From JALZVT01 sp039029135 (lineage in GTDB: Bacteria > Pseudomonadota > Gammaproteobacteria > Pseudomonadales > Azotimanducaceae), in contig JBCCGT010000008.1 in NCBI GenBank assembly GCA_039029135.1, positions 1 to 64,000 on the forward strand: DNA of 64,000 nucleotides, read 5' to 3'. The notes beneath the pieces were generated by a model. That model saw only the letters and a list, made by a program, of their open reading frames with translations. It did no database searches and was not told the DNA's origin. Each line of letters starts with the position of its first letter. Position 1 is the first letter of the stretch. Of the stretch, positions 50,320 through 58,749 are shown piece by piece. The position numbers and the translations under genes were made by a program.

Positions 50320-51926
50320 GCGGCGTTCACGCAGCGGGTGAGGCGGCGACGCTGTTCGACGTGGCGGTCGTCGGCATGGGCCCGGTCGGTGCGTTCGCCG
50401 CGCTGCTGTTCGCCGAGGCGGGGCTGTCCGTCGCGGCAATCGAGCGCGACGTCGAGGTCTATCGCCTGCCGCGCGCGGTCAACCTGGACGGCGAAGTCGT
50501 GCGTGCGTTCCAGCGCATCGGGCGGGGAGAGGCGGTCGACGCGCTGCTGCAGTCGGTCCGGCCGGGCGAACGGGCCGGCTTCGCGAACGGCAGTCGCGAG
50601 TGGTTGTTCGGTCAGGAACAAAGAGACTTTGGATCCCACGGCTGGCAGCCGGCAAACATGTTCGATCAGCCAGAGTTCGAAGGCTATCTGCGCGCGGAGG
50701 CGTTGGCGCACGACGGCGTGACGGATTTTGTGGGCTGGGAGCTGCGCGGCTATGGCGCTGATGCCGACTCGGTCGCGGCTACGGTCGACCTTGAACTGAC
50801 GAAGGTGGATGGATCGACGTCGCGTGCTCTGCGCGCGCGCTACGTCGTCGCCTGCGACGGTGCAGGCAGCAGCACACGCGCCGTCATCGGCAGCAACTGG
50901 GAGAGTCTCGGCTACGACCGGGACTGGCTGGTCGTCGACGTTGAGGTGCGCGACGGCCACACGCTGGCGCTCGACACGCTGCAGGTCTGCGATCCCGATC
51001 GCCTGCTGACCTACGTCTGCACCAAGGATCCCTATCGCCGCTGGGAGTTTCGCCTCAAGCCCGATGAAACCGCGAAGCAGATGCTGCGCGAAACGACGAT
51101 CCGCGCGCTCATCGATCCGTGGACGCCGCGCGACACCTACACGGTTCGGCGCGCGGCGGTGTATCAGTTTCACGCCGCGACCGCCTCGCGCTGGTACGCC
51201 GGCCGCATCTTCATCGCCGGCGATGCCGCGCACCAGACGCCGCCGTTCTTGGGCCAGGGCATGAACACCGGTATGCGCGACGTCATCAACCTGGCGTGGA
51301 AGCTGCCGCTCGTGCTCGACGGCGGCGCCGACGCGTCGCTGCTGGACAGCTATCAGCTCGAACGCGACGCGCACGCGCGCGATCTGGTGGAGTGGGCGGT
51401 GTCGATCGGTCGACTGATGGAGCACCTGGCGGACCAGGAACGGGCGCGGCGCGCGGGCGAACCCGAACCCCCAATGCCGGCCGCGCTGCGCAGCGCCGGC
51501 TACGGCCAGGGAAGGGGGCAGCCGCCGGTCAGGGCGGGCGTGCTGTGCGCCGAACAGGTGGGTCACGACAGCGCGACCGGGCATCTGTTGAGCCAGCCGA
51601 TCGTGCGCGACGCGTCGGGCCGCGAGCTGCGGCTGGACGACCTTTTGGGTGGCGGCTTCTGCCTGCTTGGACGCACCGCCGAGGATCTGGTCGTCAGCGA
51701 CCGATCCCGGCGTGTGCTCGATGCGCTGGGAGCGCGGATCGTCAGTCTCGACGGTTTGACGACCGTGCGCGGTCGCTTCGATCGACTGTTCAGCAATCAC
51801 GCCGTCGCCTTGGTGCGCCCCGACCGGGTCGTGTTTGGCTGCACCACCGAGACCGTTGCGGCGGACGATCTGGTCGCCGAACTGGCGGAGAAATTGGCGT
51901 TGCGAGAGTATTCGGACGTTTCGTAA
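50316..51926 (+). CDS. FAD-dependent aromatic hydroxylase, MhpA-like
   Basis: 536 residues from GTG 50316, overlapping the DUF3604 stop. VAVVGMGPVGAFAALLFAEA binds FAD; YVVACDGAGSSTR and FIAGDAAHQTPPFLGQGMNT plus GMRDVINLAWKL are the DG and GD motifs of 3-(3-hydroxyphenyl)propionate hydroxylase-like enzymes. The C-terminal thioredoxin-like tail is present. A VOC protein and an SDR follow on the same strand, giving a hydroxylase-VOC-SDR order like that of the 22251-28266 operon. The substrate is probably a phenolic acid or a polycyclic phenol. Confidence 0.9.
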   Translation: MSGVHAAGEAATLFDVAVVGMGPVGAFAALLFAEAGLSVAAIERDVEVYRLPRAVNLDGEVVRAFQRIGRGEAVDALLQSVRPGERAGFANGSREWLFGQEQRDFGSHGWQPANMFDQPEFEGYLRAEALAHDGVTDFVGWELRGYGADADSVAATVDLELTKVDGSTSRALRARYVVACDGAGSSTRAVIGSNWESLGYDRDWLVVDVEVRDGHTLALDTLQVCDPDRLLTYVCTKDPYRRWEFRLKPDETAKQMLRETTIRALIDPWTPRDTYTVRRAAVYQFHAATASRWYAGRIFIAGDAAHQTPPFLGQGMNTGMRDVINLAWKLPLVLDGGADASLLDSYQLERDAHARDLVEWAVSIGRLMEHLADQERARRAGEPEPPMPAALRSAGYGQGRGQPPVRAGVLCAEQVGHDSATGHLLSQPIVRDASGRELRLDDLLGGGFCLLGRTAEDLVVSDRSRRVLDALGARIVSLDGLTTVRGRFDRLFSNHAVALVRPDRVVFGCTTETVAADDLVAELAEKLALREYSDVS

Positions 51927-52070
51927 ACGAGCGCCTGAGGCGAGGGTTGTGCGAAGGGAGTTCGGTCTCTGCACTAACGGACAGAGAAGACAGACAGGGA
52001 AGAGGGACAGCGAAGAGTAGTCGCGCAGAGAGGCAGCGCGAAAAAACACACAGCAGAGGAGAGAACCGTC

Positions 52071-52601
52071 ATGCAGCTCACCTGGTCGCACGCCGTGCTC
52101 TATGTGCGGGATCAAGACAAGATGCTCGACTTCTACACCGACGTGCTCGGGTTTCATGTGACCGATCGCGGTCCGATCGGGCCGAACGCGCCCGAGATCG
52201 TGTTTCTCAGTCAGAGTCCCGACGAGCATCACCAGATCGCAATGATCGCGACGCGCAAGGACGAAGACGCGCCCAACTCGGTCAATCACCTCGCGTTTCG
52301 CACGCCCAGCTTCGCCGACGTCAAGGCGCTGCACGCGAAGCTCGACGCCATCGATGGGGTTCGCGTCGGTCCGCTGTCGCACGGCAACACGCTGTCGGTG
52401 TACTTCAACGATCCCGAGGGCAACGGCATCGAGGTGTTCTGGGATACCCCCTGGCACGTCGCGCAGCCGCAGGGCAAACCCTGGGACGTGTCGATGGACG
52501 AGGCGCAGGCGCTCGCCTGGGTTGAGGAGAATTTCGCCGGCGAGACCAGCTTCGAGCCGCGCGAGGACTACTACGCGCGCCGGCACGAGTCCGGGGTATA
52601 G
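52071..52601 (+). CDS. Single-domain VOC-family protein (catechol dioxygenase-like)
   Basis: 176 residues, AGAGGAGAG upstream of the ATG in a purine-rich 144 bp leader. SHAVLYVRDQDKMLDFYTDV is the first VOC module with the His ligand, NSVNHLAFRTPSF the second His, and NGIEVFWDTPW the Glu. Together they resemble the catechol 2,3-dioxygenase-like glyoxalase proteins. The protein has two beta-alpha modules in one domain, so would need to dimerise. The SDR follows 84 bp later. It may cleave the diol produced by the hydroxylase upstream or isomerise the product. Confidence 0.87.
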   Translation: MQLTWSHAVLYVRDQDKMLDFYTDVLGFHVTDRGPIGPNAPEIVFLSQSPDEHHQIAMIATRKDEDAPNSVNHLAFRTPSFADVKALHAKLDAIDGVRVGPLSHGNTLSVYFNDPEGNGIEVFWDTPWHVAQPQGKPWDVSMDEAQALAWVEENFAGETSFEPREDYYARRHESGV

Positions 52602-52685
52602 CCTGGGCCTCGCCGCCTTGTGGCTAACGTCTGGCGAACGTGAAAAGATCGCCACAGCAAATCACCAATCGGATAGGGGGACGAC

Positions 52686-53441
52686 ATGGATCTGGGACTG
52701 AACGGCAAGCGCGCGCTGGTTACCGGCTCGACCAAGGGACTCGGCCGGGCAATCGCCGAGACACTGCTGCAGGAAGGCGCGTCGGTTGCGATCTGTGCCC
52801 GCTCCGGCGATGACGTCGACGCGGCGATCAGCGAGATGAGCGCGCACGGCAAGGTCGTGGGCGCGGCGGTCGACGCCGGTGACCAGGCGTCGCTGAGCGG
52901 CTGGGTGGCCTCGTCGGCAGAACAACTGGGCGGCATCGACATCTACGTGCACAACACCTCCGGCAAACCGGCGCGAGAGCTGTCCGGCTGGATCAACAAT
53001 TTCAACGTCGACCTGATGGCACTGGTTGCCGGGGTCGGCGCGGCCACCGAGGCGCTGGCGGATGGCGGCGGCTCAATCATCAGCATCGGCACGACCGCGA
53101 CGGCAGAGCACTTTGCCTCAGGCTCGGGCAGTTACAGCGCGTTCAAGGCGGCGGTGACCAACTGGACCCTTGGTCAGGCCCAGGTGCTGGGCGCGCAGGG
53201 CGTGCGCTGCAACGTCGTGTCGCCGGGACCGATCATGGTCGAGGGTGGCGACTGGGACATGATCCGCCAGCACATGGGCGACTTCTTCAAGGCGACCGAG
53301 GCCAATCATCCCGGTGGCAGCATGGGCGTGCCTGCCGACGTTGCGAACGCCGTGGCGTTTCTCGCCGGCGACGTGTCGAAGCACGTCAACGGCGTCAACC
53401 TAACGGTAGACGGCGGCTTCCTGAAGCGAGTGAATTATTAG
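52686..53441 (+). CDS. Short-chain dehydrogenase/reductase
   Basis: 251 residues, ATAGGGGGACGAC before the ATG. VTGSTKGLGRAIAETLL is the cofactor motif, and ICARSGDDV suggests NADP. IYVHNTSGKP replaces NNAG, while Ser in IISIGTTAT and Y-S-A-F-K in SGSYSAFKAAVTNW give the catalytic set. The end NLTVDGGFLKRVNY is typical. It closes the hydroxylase-VOC-SDR series and ends exactly at a palindrome cluster. Substrate unknown. Confidence 0.9.
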   Translation: MDLGLNGKRALVTGSTKGLGRAIAETLLQEGASVAICARSGDDVDAAISEMSAHGKVVGAAVDAGDQASLSGWVASSAEQLGGIDIYVHNTSGKPARELSGWINNFNVDLMALVAGVGAATEALADGGGSIISIGTTATAEHFASGSGSYSAFKAAVTNWTLGQAQVLGAQGVRCNVVSPGPIMVEGGDWDMIRQHMGDFFKATEANHPGGSMGVPADVANAVAFLAGDVSKHVNGVNLTVDGGFLKRVNY

Positions 53442-53467
53442 GAAGTTAGGCCCTCGGCCTAACTTCC
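53441..53467. terminator. Perfect 12 bp hairpin at the SDR stop codon
   Basis: GGAAGTTAGGCC (53441-53452), loop CTC, GGCCTAACTTCC (53456-53467). It begins at the last base of the SDR stop. Symmetric and without a T-run, it could terminate both convergent transcripts or belong to the palindrome cluster that continues to 53591. Confidence 0.7.
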
Positions 53468-53480
53468 CGCCTCGCCAGCC

Positions 53481-53591
53481 GTTTGGGCTCCGCCCAAACT
53501 GCGAGAGAGGGCGCAGTGCTCGCGAGCGGATAGCGCCGACACCGATTCCAACTCTTCTCTTCACCGTTTGGGCTTCGCCCAAACGGTGAAG
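53481..53591. repeat. Two copies of a GTTTGGGC palindrome
   Basis: GTTTGGGC/GCCCAAAC with a TCC loop lies at 53481-53499. A longer form, CTTCACCGTTTGGGC/GCCCAAACGGTGAAG with a TTC loop (15 bp arms), lies at 53559-53591. The shared core in both, with 3 nt loops, indicates a repeated intergenic unit between the convergent SDR and LLM genes. Confidence 0.8.
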
Positions 53592-53700
53592 TGCCTTCTT
53601 GCTTAACTCTTCGAAACTACGGCCGAACCAAACTGCAAAACCAGGCCTCGGAAAATCGAAAACACTGCGTTGCCGTCGAGCCCGGAGCGCCCAACTCCCC

Positions 53701-54789
53701 TCACCCCGGCGTATTCGACCGCCCCGCGAACTTCTCCGCCGGCCGAATCTTCTCGTATTCCGCCAGCACCGGTGCGAACTCTTCCGGCGTGCTCGCATGG
53801 ATGATGATGCCGTCCGCACCGGCGTCGAACTGATCGACCCAGCGGCGGGCGCACTCCGCGGCGCTGCCCGCGGCCGCCGGTCGCCACGCCTGCGGCAGTA
53901 TGTCGTTGATGCGCTCGAGCTGTGACGGTGTCGCGACGCTGTCGATCAGTCCGCCGACCGAGCGCACGGCCTCGTGGCTGCGAAACGCCGCCAGCTCGTC
54001 CGCGTCCCATTCGTTGATGCTGGCGAGCATGTCGCCGTAGCCGGGAATCTGCAGATAGGTCGCGAGCCGCGCGACGATGAACTTCAGGTAGGTCTCGTCG
54101 TCCACGTCGCACGCGGTCGCCAGCACCGACCAGTTCTTCGCCGTGCCGGGTTCGCGGCCGGCCTCGGCCTCGCCAGCGCGCACGGCGTTCACCGCCCGGC
54201 TCAGCGCGGCGTCGCTCATGAAGGTGTGCAGGTGCGTGCCGTCGTAGATCTTGCCCGCGTTGTGCAGACTCTTCGGCCCGAAGCCAACGTAGAGAATCGG
54301 TACGTCGTCGTCGAGATAGGCGGCGTTTGCGAGCTGGCCGTACTGACCGAGCGCGCCGTCATAGTTGGTGATCGTCTCGCCCTTCAGCAGTCGGCGCATG
54401 ACGTCGATGAACTCGCGCTCGTGGGCGAACGTCGGATATTCCAAACCGACCCGACGCCAGTGGTCGCGCACGCCCTTGGCGAGACCGAGCGCGAAGCGAC
54501 CCTCGGACAGCCGGTTCAGCGTGCTGCACATCGAGGCCGTCACCGTCGGGTGACGCTTGTTGAGATTGGTGGCCGACGTGCCGATGAAGATCTCGCGGGT
54601 CGTCGCCGCGACGGCGCCGCAGATGGCGCTGATCTCTTTGTAGTCGGCCCGTTCCGAAATCATGATGTTGCCGATGCCGAGCGCCTCGGCGTCCTGCGCC
54701 TGCTGGATCACGTCGCGCGGCGAGCGGGTGTGTCCGGGCAGGCCGTAAAAACCCAGTTCGGGAAACTTCGAGCGGTACTCGGGGAACAT
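53701..54789 (-). CDS. LLM-class (luciferase-like) flavin oxidoreductase
   Basis: 362 residues, GGAGG 3 bp from the ATG. LGIGNIMISERADYKEISAI, FIGTSATNLNKRHPTVTASM, LSEGRFALGLAKGVRDHWRR and VPILYVGFGPKSLHNAGKIY are the ordered elements of the luciferase-like barrel, close to F420-dependent members. Such enzymes use FMNH2 or F420 for oxidation or monooxygenation. No partner reductase is adjacent. It is convergent with the SDR across the palindrome cluster, and 118 bp downstream of an FAD monooxygenase on the same strand. Confidence 0.9.
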   Translation of the reverse strand: MFPEYRSKFPELGFYGLPGHTRSPRDVIQQAQDAEALGIGNIMISERADYKEISAICGAVAATTREIFIGTSATNLNKRHPTVTASMCSTLNRLSEGRFALGLAKGVRDHWRRVGLEYPTFAHEREFIDVMRRLLKGETITNYDGALGQYGQLANAAYLDDDVPILYVGFGPKSLHNAGKIYDGTHLHTFMSDAALSRAVNAVRAGEAEAGREPGTAKNWSVLATACDVDDETYLKFIVARLATYLQIPGYGDMLASINEWDADELAAFRSHEAVRSVGGLIDSVATPSQLERINDILPQAWRPAAAGSAAECARRWVDQFDAGADGIIIHASTPEEFAPVLAEYEKIRPAEKFAGRSNTPG

Positions 54790-54906
54790 TGATCCTCCGT
54801 CAGGTCGTGTTGTTCTGTCCTTGACCGTCAGTGTAAGCGCGCGCGGCGGCGTTTGCGCTTGGGAAGCGATCAGGCTTCGATCTGGCGGCTTTGAGCGCGA
54901 CTGGGA

Positions 54907-56130
54907 TTAGCGGCGATCTGCTGTGATCGTTTCGGCGAGATGGGCGGCGTCCGCGCCGACCGCCCAGAACAACGTGGAGCGCGCGCTGTACAAAAACGGC
55001 AGGCCCAGATAGTGCAGTCCTGGTGTCGCGCGGCTGCTGCCGCGGTCGTGGATGGGCATGCCGTCCGCTCGAAACTGATCGCAACGGATCCAGGACAGGT
55101 CGACGCCATAGCCGGTCGCCCAGATCACGCTGCCGATGCTATGAGCATCCAGATCGAGCTCGCGCGGCGCGTCTTGCACGGCTGCGCTGATAGGTTCGAT
55201 CGGATCGGGCGGCGGCGCGGGCTCACCGCTGGCGGCGATGAACGCATCTATCCCTGTGCGGTAATCCGCGCAGGCGGCTTCCGCCGCAGCCATGTCTTCA
55301 GCGAGACGGTCGCCGAGCAGGACGCGCCGGCCGTCCACCCCTTCTAGCCGACCGAGCAGCTTGCCGCCCGCATTGGCGACGCGTTCCAGTGTGACCTCGT
55401 AGCCGCCGTCGATTCCGGTGAGCAGCGGCGAGTGATCCCCGGGCTCCGGCTGCGCCGGCTTATCGAACACGCCCAGCGCCTCGAACCAGTCGGCGATGTC
55501 GCGGCCGCGGTAGCGTCGAGGAATACGCTTGTGACGGCCGACGCAGAGCCAGACCTGGCGACCGGCGACGAGCAGATCTTCGGCGATCTGCACGCCCGAG
55601 CCGCCGGCGCCCACGACGAGCACGCCGCCGTCCGGCAGCGCCTCTGCCCGGGTGTACGCGCTCGCCGGGAGCTGCACGATGTCGCTGGGTAGCGCTGCGC
55701 TGACCGCTGGCCGCAGCGTGTGCTGATAGGGACCGGTGGCGACGACCACACGGTGCGCGCGCAGCTCGCCCGTTGGCGTCGCCAGCGTGAAGGTGCCGGC
55801 GTCGTCGCGGTCAAGTGCGCGGACGTCGACGCCGCAGCGCAGCGGGGCGTCGATCGTCTGTGCGTAGCGCTCGAGAAAGCGAACGACATCATCGCGATGG
55901 GGAAACGCGTCAGCATCCGCGCCGTCATTGCTCATACCCGGTAGCCTGAGAAAGCGCGCCGGGAACTGAAAGCGCAGCGAATCCCAGCGCTCCGTCCGCC
56001 AGCGTTCGCCGACGCGCGCGCGCTCGAGCACGAGATGGTCGATGCCCCGCTCGCGCAGGTGATAGCTCATCGTTAACCCGGCCTGGCCGCCGCCGATAAC
56101 GATCGTGTCGTGCGTCGTGGGTTGCGTCAT
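54907..56130 (-). CDS. Flavin-containing monooxygenase-like protein
   Basis: 407 residues. TIVIGGGQAGLTMSYHLRER is the FAD motif, VGERWRTERWDSLRFQFPAR the following FMO segment (W-R-x-R-W-D-S-L), and VLVVGAGGSGVQIAEDLLVA the NADPH motif. SVIWATGYGVDLSWI is the FMO ATG motif. It is of the CzcO/putative YUCCA-like size. Substrate could be an amine, thioether or ketone. It lies on the same strand as the LLM gene downstream and the molybdoenzyme cluster upstream. Confidence 0.9.
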   Translation of the reverse strand: MTQPTTHDTIVIGGGQAGLTMSYHLRERGIDHLVLERARVGERWRTERWDSLRFQFPARFLRLPGMSNDGADADAFPHRDDVVRFLERYAQTIDAPLRCGVDVRALDRDDAGTFTLATPTGELRAHRVVVATGPYQHTLRPAVSAALPSDIVQLPASAYTRAEALPDGGVLVVGAGGSGVQIAEDLLVAGRQVWLCVGRHKRIPRRYRGRDIADWFEALGVFDKPAQPEPGDHSPLLTGIDGGYEVTLERVANAGGKLLGRLEGVDGRRVLLGDRLAEDMAAAEAACADYRTGIDAFIAASGEPAPPPDPIEPISAAVQDAPRELDLDAHSIGSVIWATGYGVDLSWIRCDQFRADGMPIHDRGSSRATPGLHYLGLPFLYSARSTLFWAVGADAAHLAETITADRR

Positions 56131-56239
56131 CAGGCGTGAGCGCCCCGGAGCAGGGGCGCTGCGCTGTCCCGTCCTGCGTCTGTCATCGTCTGGCTCCGCC
56201 GTTCGCCGCCGCCGAATAGACGCCGCTGCGCCGGTCGTT

Positions 56240-56431
56240 TCAGTGCTCCGGCTCCTCCGGGTGCTCCAACTCGGGGTCGACGTGTTCGGCGGCCTCGTTG
56301 ACCCCGGTCAAGCGTTTTACGAGCCGCGTGCGCACGCTGTTGTCGGTCGCGAACATGCGATTGGCCAGCGCGGTCATCAGCCGCGCGCGGCGTTCGGCGA
56401 TCCAGTGCGCGAGTCGGCTGCGCTGCGTCAT
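56240..56431 (-). CDS. Small hypothetical protein coupled to the molybdoenzyme
   Basis: 63 residues. The ATG at 56431 overlaps the molybdoenzyme stop by 4 bp (ATGA), with AGGGGGC just upstream inside the larger gene, so translation is coupled. The N-terminal 40 residues are Arg/Leu-rich and amphipathic (LAHWIAERRARLMTALANRM), and the last 20 are acidic with EAAEHVDPELEHPEEPEH. No family is recognised. The organisation suggests a chaperone, subunit or stabilising peptide for the molybdoenzyme, but this is inference. Confidence 0.65.
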   Translation of the reverse strand: MTQRSRLAHWIAERRARLMTALANRMFATDNSVRTRLVKRLTGVNEAAEHVDPELEHPEEPEH

Positions 56432-58650
56432 GCCCCCTGCGCGGCCAGCAGGTCTTCTGGCGGTTCGGTCTTTTCGATGCGTGCGGCGAACCCTTTGAAG
56501 TTCGGCACGCCCTGCTCGTAGTCGAGCTGCTCATGATCGTCATCCGAGAGCATCGCGTCGCTCGAGATGAACGCACCGCCGAGATCGGCCTTGCCGCGCA
56601 TCTCCGGATACCACCAGCCGTGCGGGACGCGAATGTGGCCTTCCTTCATCGTGTCCTGCACCGACACCTGGGCGACGACCGCGCCGACGCGCGAGATCAG
56701 TCGCGCCCAGTCGCCGTCGCGTATGCCTTCTTTCTCTGCGTCCGTCGGATGCAGAAACAGGCTCGGCAGCGGGCAGCGATCGCGCAGCACCTTGATGTTG
56801 CGCTGTCCGGTCTGGAAGAACGGATCTTCGCGCACGCCGGTGAACACCTTGTAGGGATACTCCGCGCTGCCGTCGGTGGTCTCGCGGTAGTACGGCAGCG
56901 GATCGAAGCCCATCTCTTCGAGCAGCGAAGACTTCAGCTCGACCTTGCCGGACGGCGTGGCGAAGCCCGTCTTCAGATACTTACGAAACTCCGGCTGGGG
57001 CGCCTCCATGAAGGCGCTTGCCTCGAATTCTGCAAACGTGCGATTCGACTTCGACAGGCGATGGTCCAGGATCTGCTCCATTGTCTGCCAAGGGAATTCG
57101 TTGCCAAAGCCGAAGCGCCGCGCTAGGTCGGTCCAGAACTGGAACGTGCTGCTCGCCTCTGGCGGCGCCTCGACGACTTTCTGCGACAGCGTCAGCCGCG
57201 TCGTCCAGCTCCAGCTATCCGCGATGTGGTTGCGCTCGCTGAACACGTCGCCCGGCAGCACATAGTCGGCCAGCATTGCAGTCGGCGTCATGAAGATCTC
57301 GTGGGCGACGATCAGCTCCTGATTCATCAGCCCCTTGTAGATCTGGTTCTGATTCGCGTAGCTGAGCAGGGCGTTGTTGCCGAGCGCGAAGAACGCCTTG
57401 ATGGGGTAGGGCTCCTCCGTGACCATCGCGCGAAACACGCTGGTCGGGTTCGCCATGTGACAGCCCATCACCTGATCGGCGTAGGGAAAACCCCACACCC
57501 GTTCGCAGGGTTCTTTCAGCATCTCCGCGACGCGATAGGTAAACGCGGGATAGTCGTCGAAGCCGAGCTGTTTTTCTTTCTGCTCCAGCGGCAGGCGTTC
57601 GTGCAGCCCGAGCTCGGACTCGGAGATGTAGTTGGGGTTGAAGCCGCCCAGCGTTTCGCCGCCGACAACATCGAGGTTGCCGGTCACCGCGCGCAAAATC
57701 GAATGCAGTCGAATCGCGGACGTCGATGAAAGCTGTTGGTCGGTGATCGGCGTCCAGGGAATAACGGCGCCGTCGGCCCTGGCGTACAGGCGCGCGGCAG
57801 TAGCGATCAGCTCGCGATCGACGCCGGTGATCGCCTCGACGCGCTCCAGCGGATATTCGTTGACGCGCTCGCGCAGTTCCTCGAAACCCGTGCACCAGTT
57901 GGCCACGAACTCCTTGTCGTATAGCTCTTCATCGAAGATGACCTTCAGCCAGCCCAGACACATCGCCGCGTCGGTGCCGGCATTGAGGCGCAGGTGCAGG
58001 TCCGCGGTCTCCGCCTGATCCGAAACGCGCGGATCCAGCACGATGACCTTCGCGCCGCGCGCGCGGGCCGCGTTGATGGCGTTGTATATCGGGGTCCAGG
58101 AGTGCTTCCGCGGATTGTGGCCGAACAGCACGATGCAGTTGGTGTTCGCGAGGTCCCCCATGGGAAACCAGCCGTAGGTGAGCTTGTTCACGGCCGCGGT
58201 GTTGCCGGCGCACAGCGCCACGCCGCTGATCCAGTTCGGCGAGCCGAGCAGGTTCATGAAGCGGCGGTCCAGCGCGTGCGTGGTCTGGGTGTTCCAGCCC
58301 GACGTCGATACGGCGAAGGACTCGGGACCATGACGGTCGACGATGCCGCTCAGCCGCTCGGCGATCTCATCCATCGCCTGTTCGTAGCTGATTTCCTCCC
58401 ATTGATCCGAGCCGCGTTCGCCGACGCGCTTCAGCGGCTTGCGCAGACGTTCGCCGTGATTGTGGATGTGGGGTGCGGCCGTGCCCTTGTAGCAGATGTT
58501 CTTGGCGAGCATCGGGTTGTCGTGCGCCACGACCTTGGCGAGCTGGCCGTCTTTGGCGACCGAGCGAAATTGGCAACCGATGTCGCAGATCGTGCAGACC
58601 GAATATCGGGTGTGGGTGCCCGGCTGACCGGTTTTGGCGTTAGCGTTCAT
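56428..58650 (-). CDS. Molybdopterin-dependent oxidoreductase with N-terminal [4Fe-4S] site
   Basis: 740 residues from ATG 58650 (GAGGGGGG upstream). Cys19, Cys22, Cys26 and Cys53 form the C-x2-C-x3-C-x26-C [4Fe-4S] site. GVALCAGNTAAVNK (Cys147) is the candidate Mo/W ligand, and NPRKHSWTPIYNAINAARAR plus VIVLDPRVSDQAETADLHLR are the pterin-binding core. The C-terminal EKEGIRDGDWARLIS is the molydopterin-dinucleotide-binding domain. There is no Tat signal, so it is cytoplasmic. Family resemblance is to the formate dehydrogenase/acetylene hydratase/perchlorate branch; no electron-transfer subunits are adjacent and the substrate is unknown. Confidence 0.88.
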   Translation of the reverse strand: MNANAKTGQPGTHTRYSVCTICDIGCQFRSVAKDGQLAKVVAHDNPMLAKNICYKGTAAPHIHNHGERLRKPLKRVGERGSDQWEEISYEQAMDEIAERLSGIVDRHGPESFAVSTSGWNTQTTHALDRRFMNLLGSPNWISGVALCAGNTAAVNKLTYGWFPMGDLANTNCIVLFGHNPRKHSWTPIYNAINAARARGAKVIVLDPRVSDQAETADLHLRLNAGTDAAMCLGWLKVIFDEELYDKEFVANWCTGFEELRERVNEYPLERVEAITGVDRELIATAARLYARADGAVIPWTPITDQQLSSTSAIRLHSILRAVTGNLDVVGGETLGGFNPNYISESELGLHERLPLEQKEKQLGFDDYPAFTYRVAEMLKEPCERVWGFPYADQVMGCHMANPTSVFRAMVTEEPYPIKAFFALGNNALLSYANQNQIYKGLMNQELIVAHEIFMTPTAMLADYVLPGDVFSERNHIADSWSWTTRLTLSQKVVEAPPEASSTFQFWTDLARRFGFGNEFPWQTMEQILDHRLSKSNRTFAEFEASAFMEAPQPEFRKYLKTGFATPSGKVELKSSLLEEMGFDPLPYYRETTDGSAEYPYKVFTGVREDPFFQTGQRNIKVLRDRCPLPSLFLHPTDAEKEGIRDGDWARLISRVGAVVAQVSVQDTMKEGHIRVPHGWWYPEMRGKADLGGAFISSDAMLSDDDHEQLDYEQGVPNFKGFAARIEKTEPPEDLLAAQGA

Positions 58651-58749
58651 GTTGACCCCCCTCTGATCACCGGACAGCGTAGGTTGTGAGGGATATTGGG
58701 TCAAATTAGACTGAATTCGAATTGAGCGCAGTGGGTAGAGGGGGTTGCG

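Noticed and set aside
51927..52070. Purine-rich leader with repeated AGAG/GACAG words before the VOC gene
   Set aside because: Looked at as a possible repeat array or CRISPR-like element; the words are irregular with no fixed period or spacers.
50172..52655. Long minus-strand open frame (about 827 codons)
   Set aside because: It is a GC-rich shadow of the plus-strand FAD hydroxylase and VOC genes, with no recognisable motif and Arg/His-rich composition.
58714..58723. AATTCGAATT palindrome in the molybdoenzyme/BVMO intergenic region
   Set aside because: It is only 10 bp and has no supporting regulator gene nearby, so I do not call it an operator.
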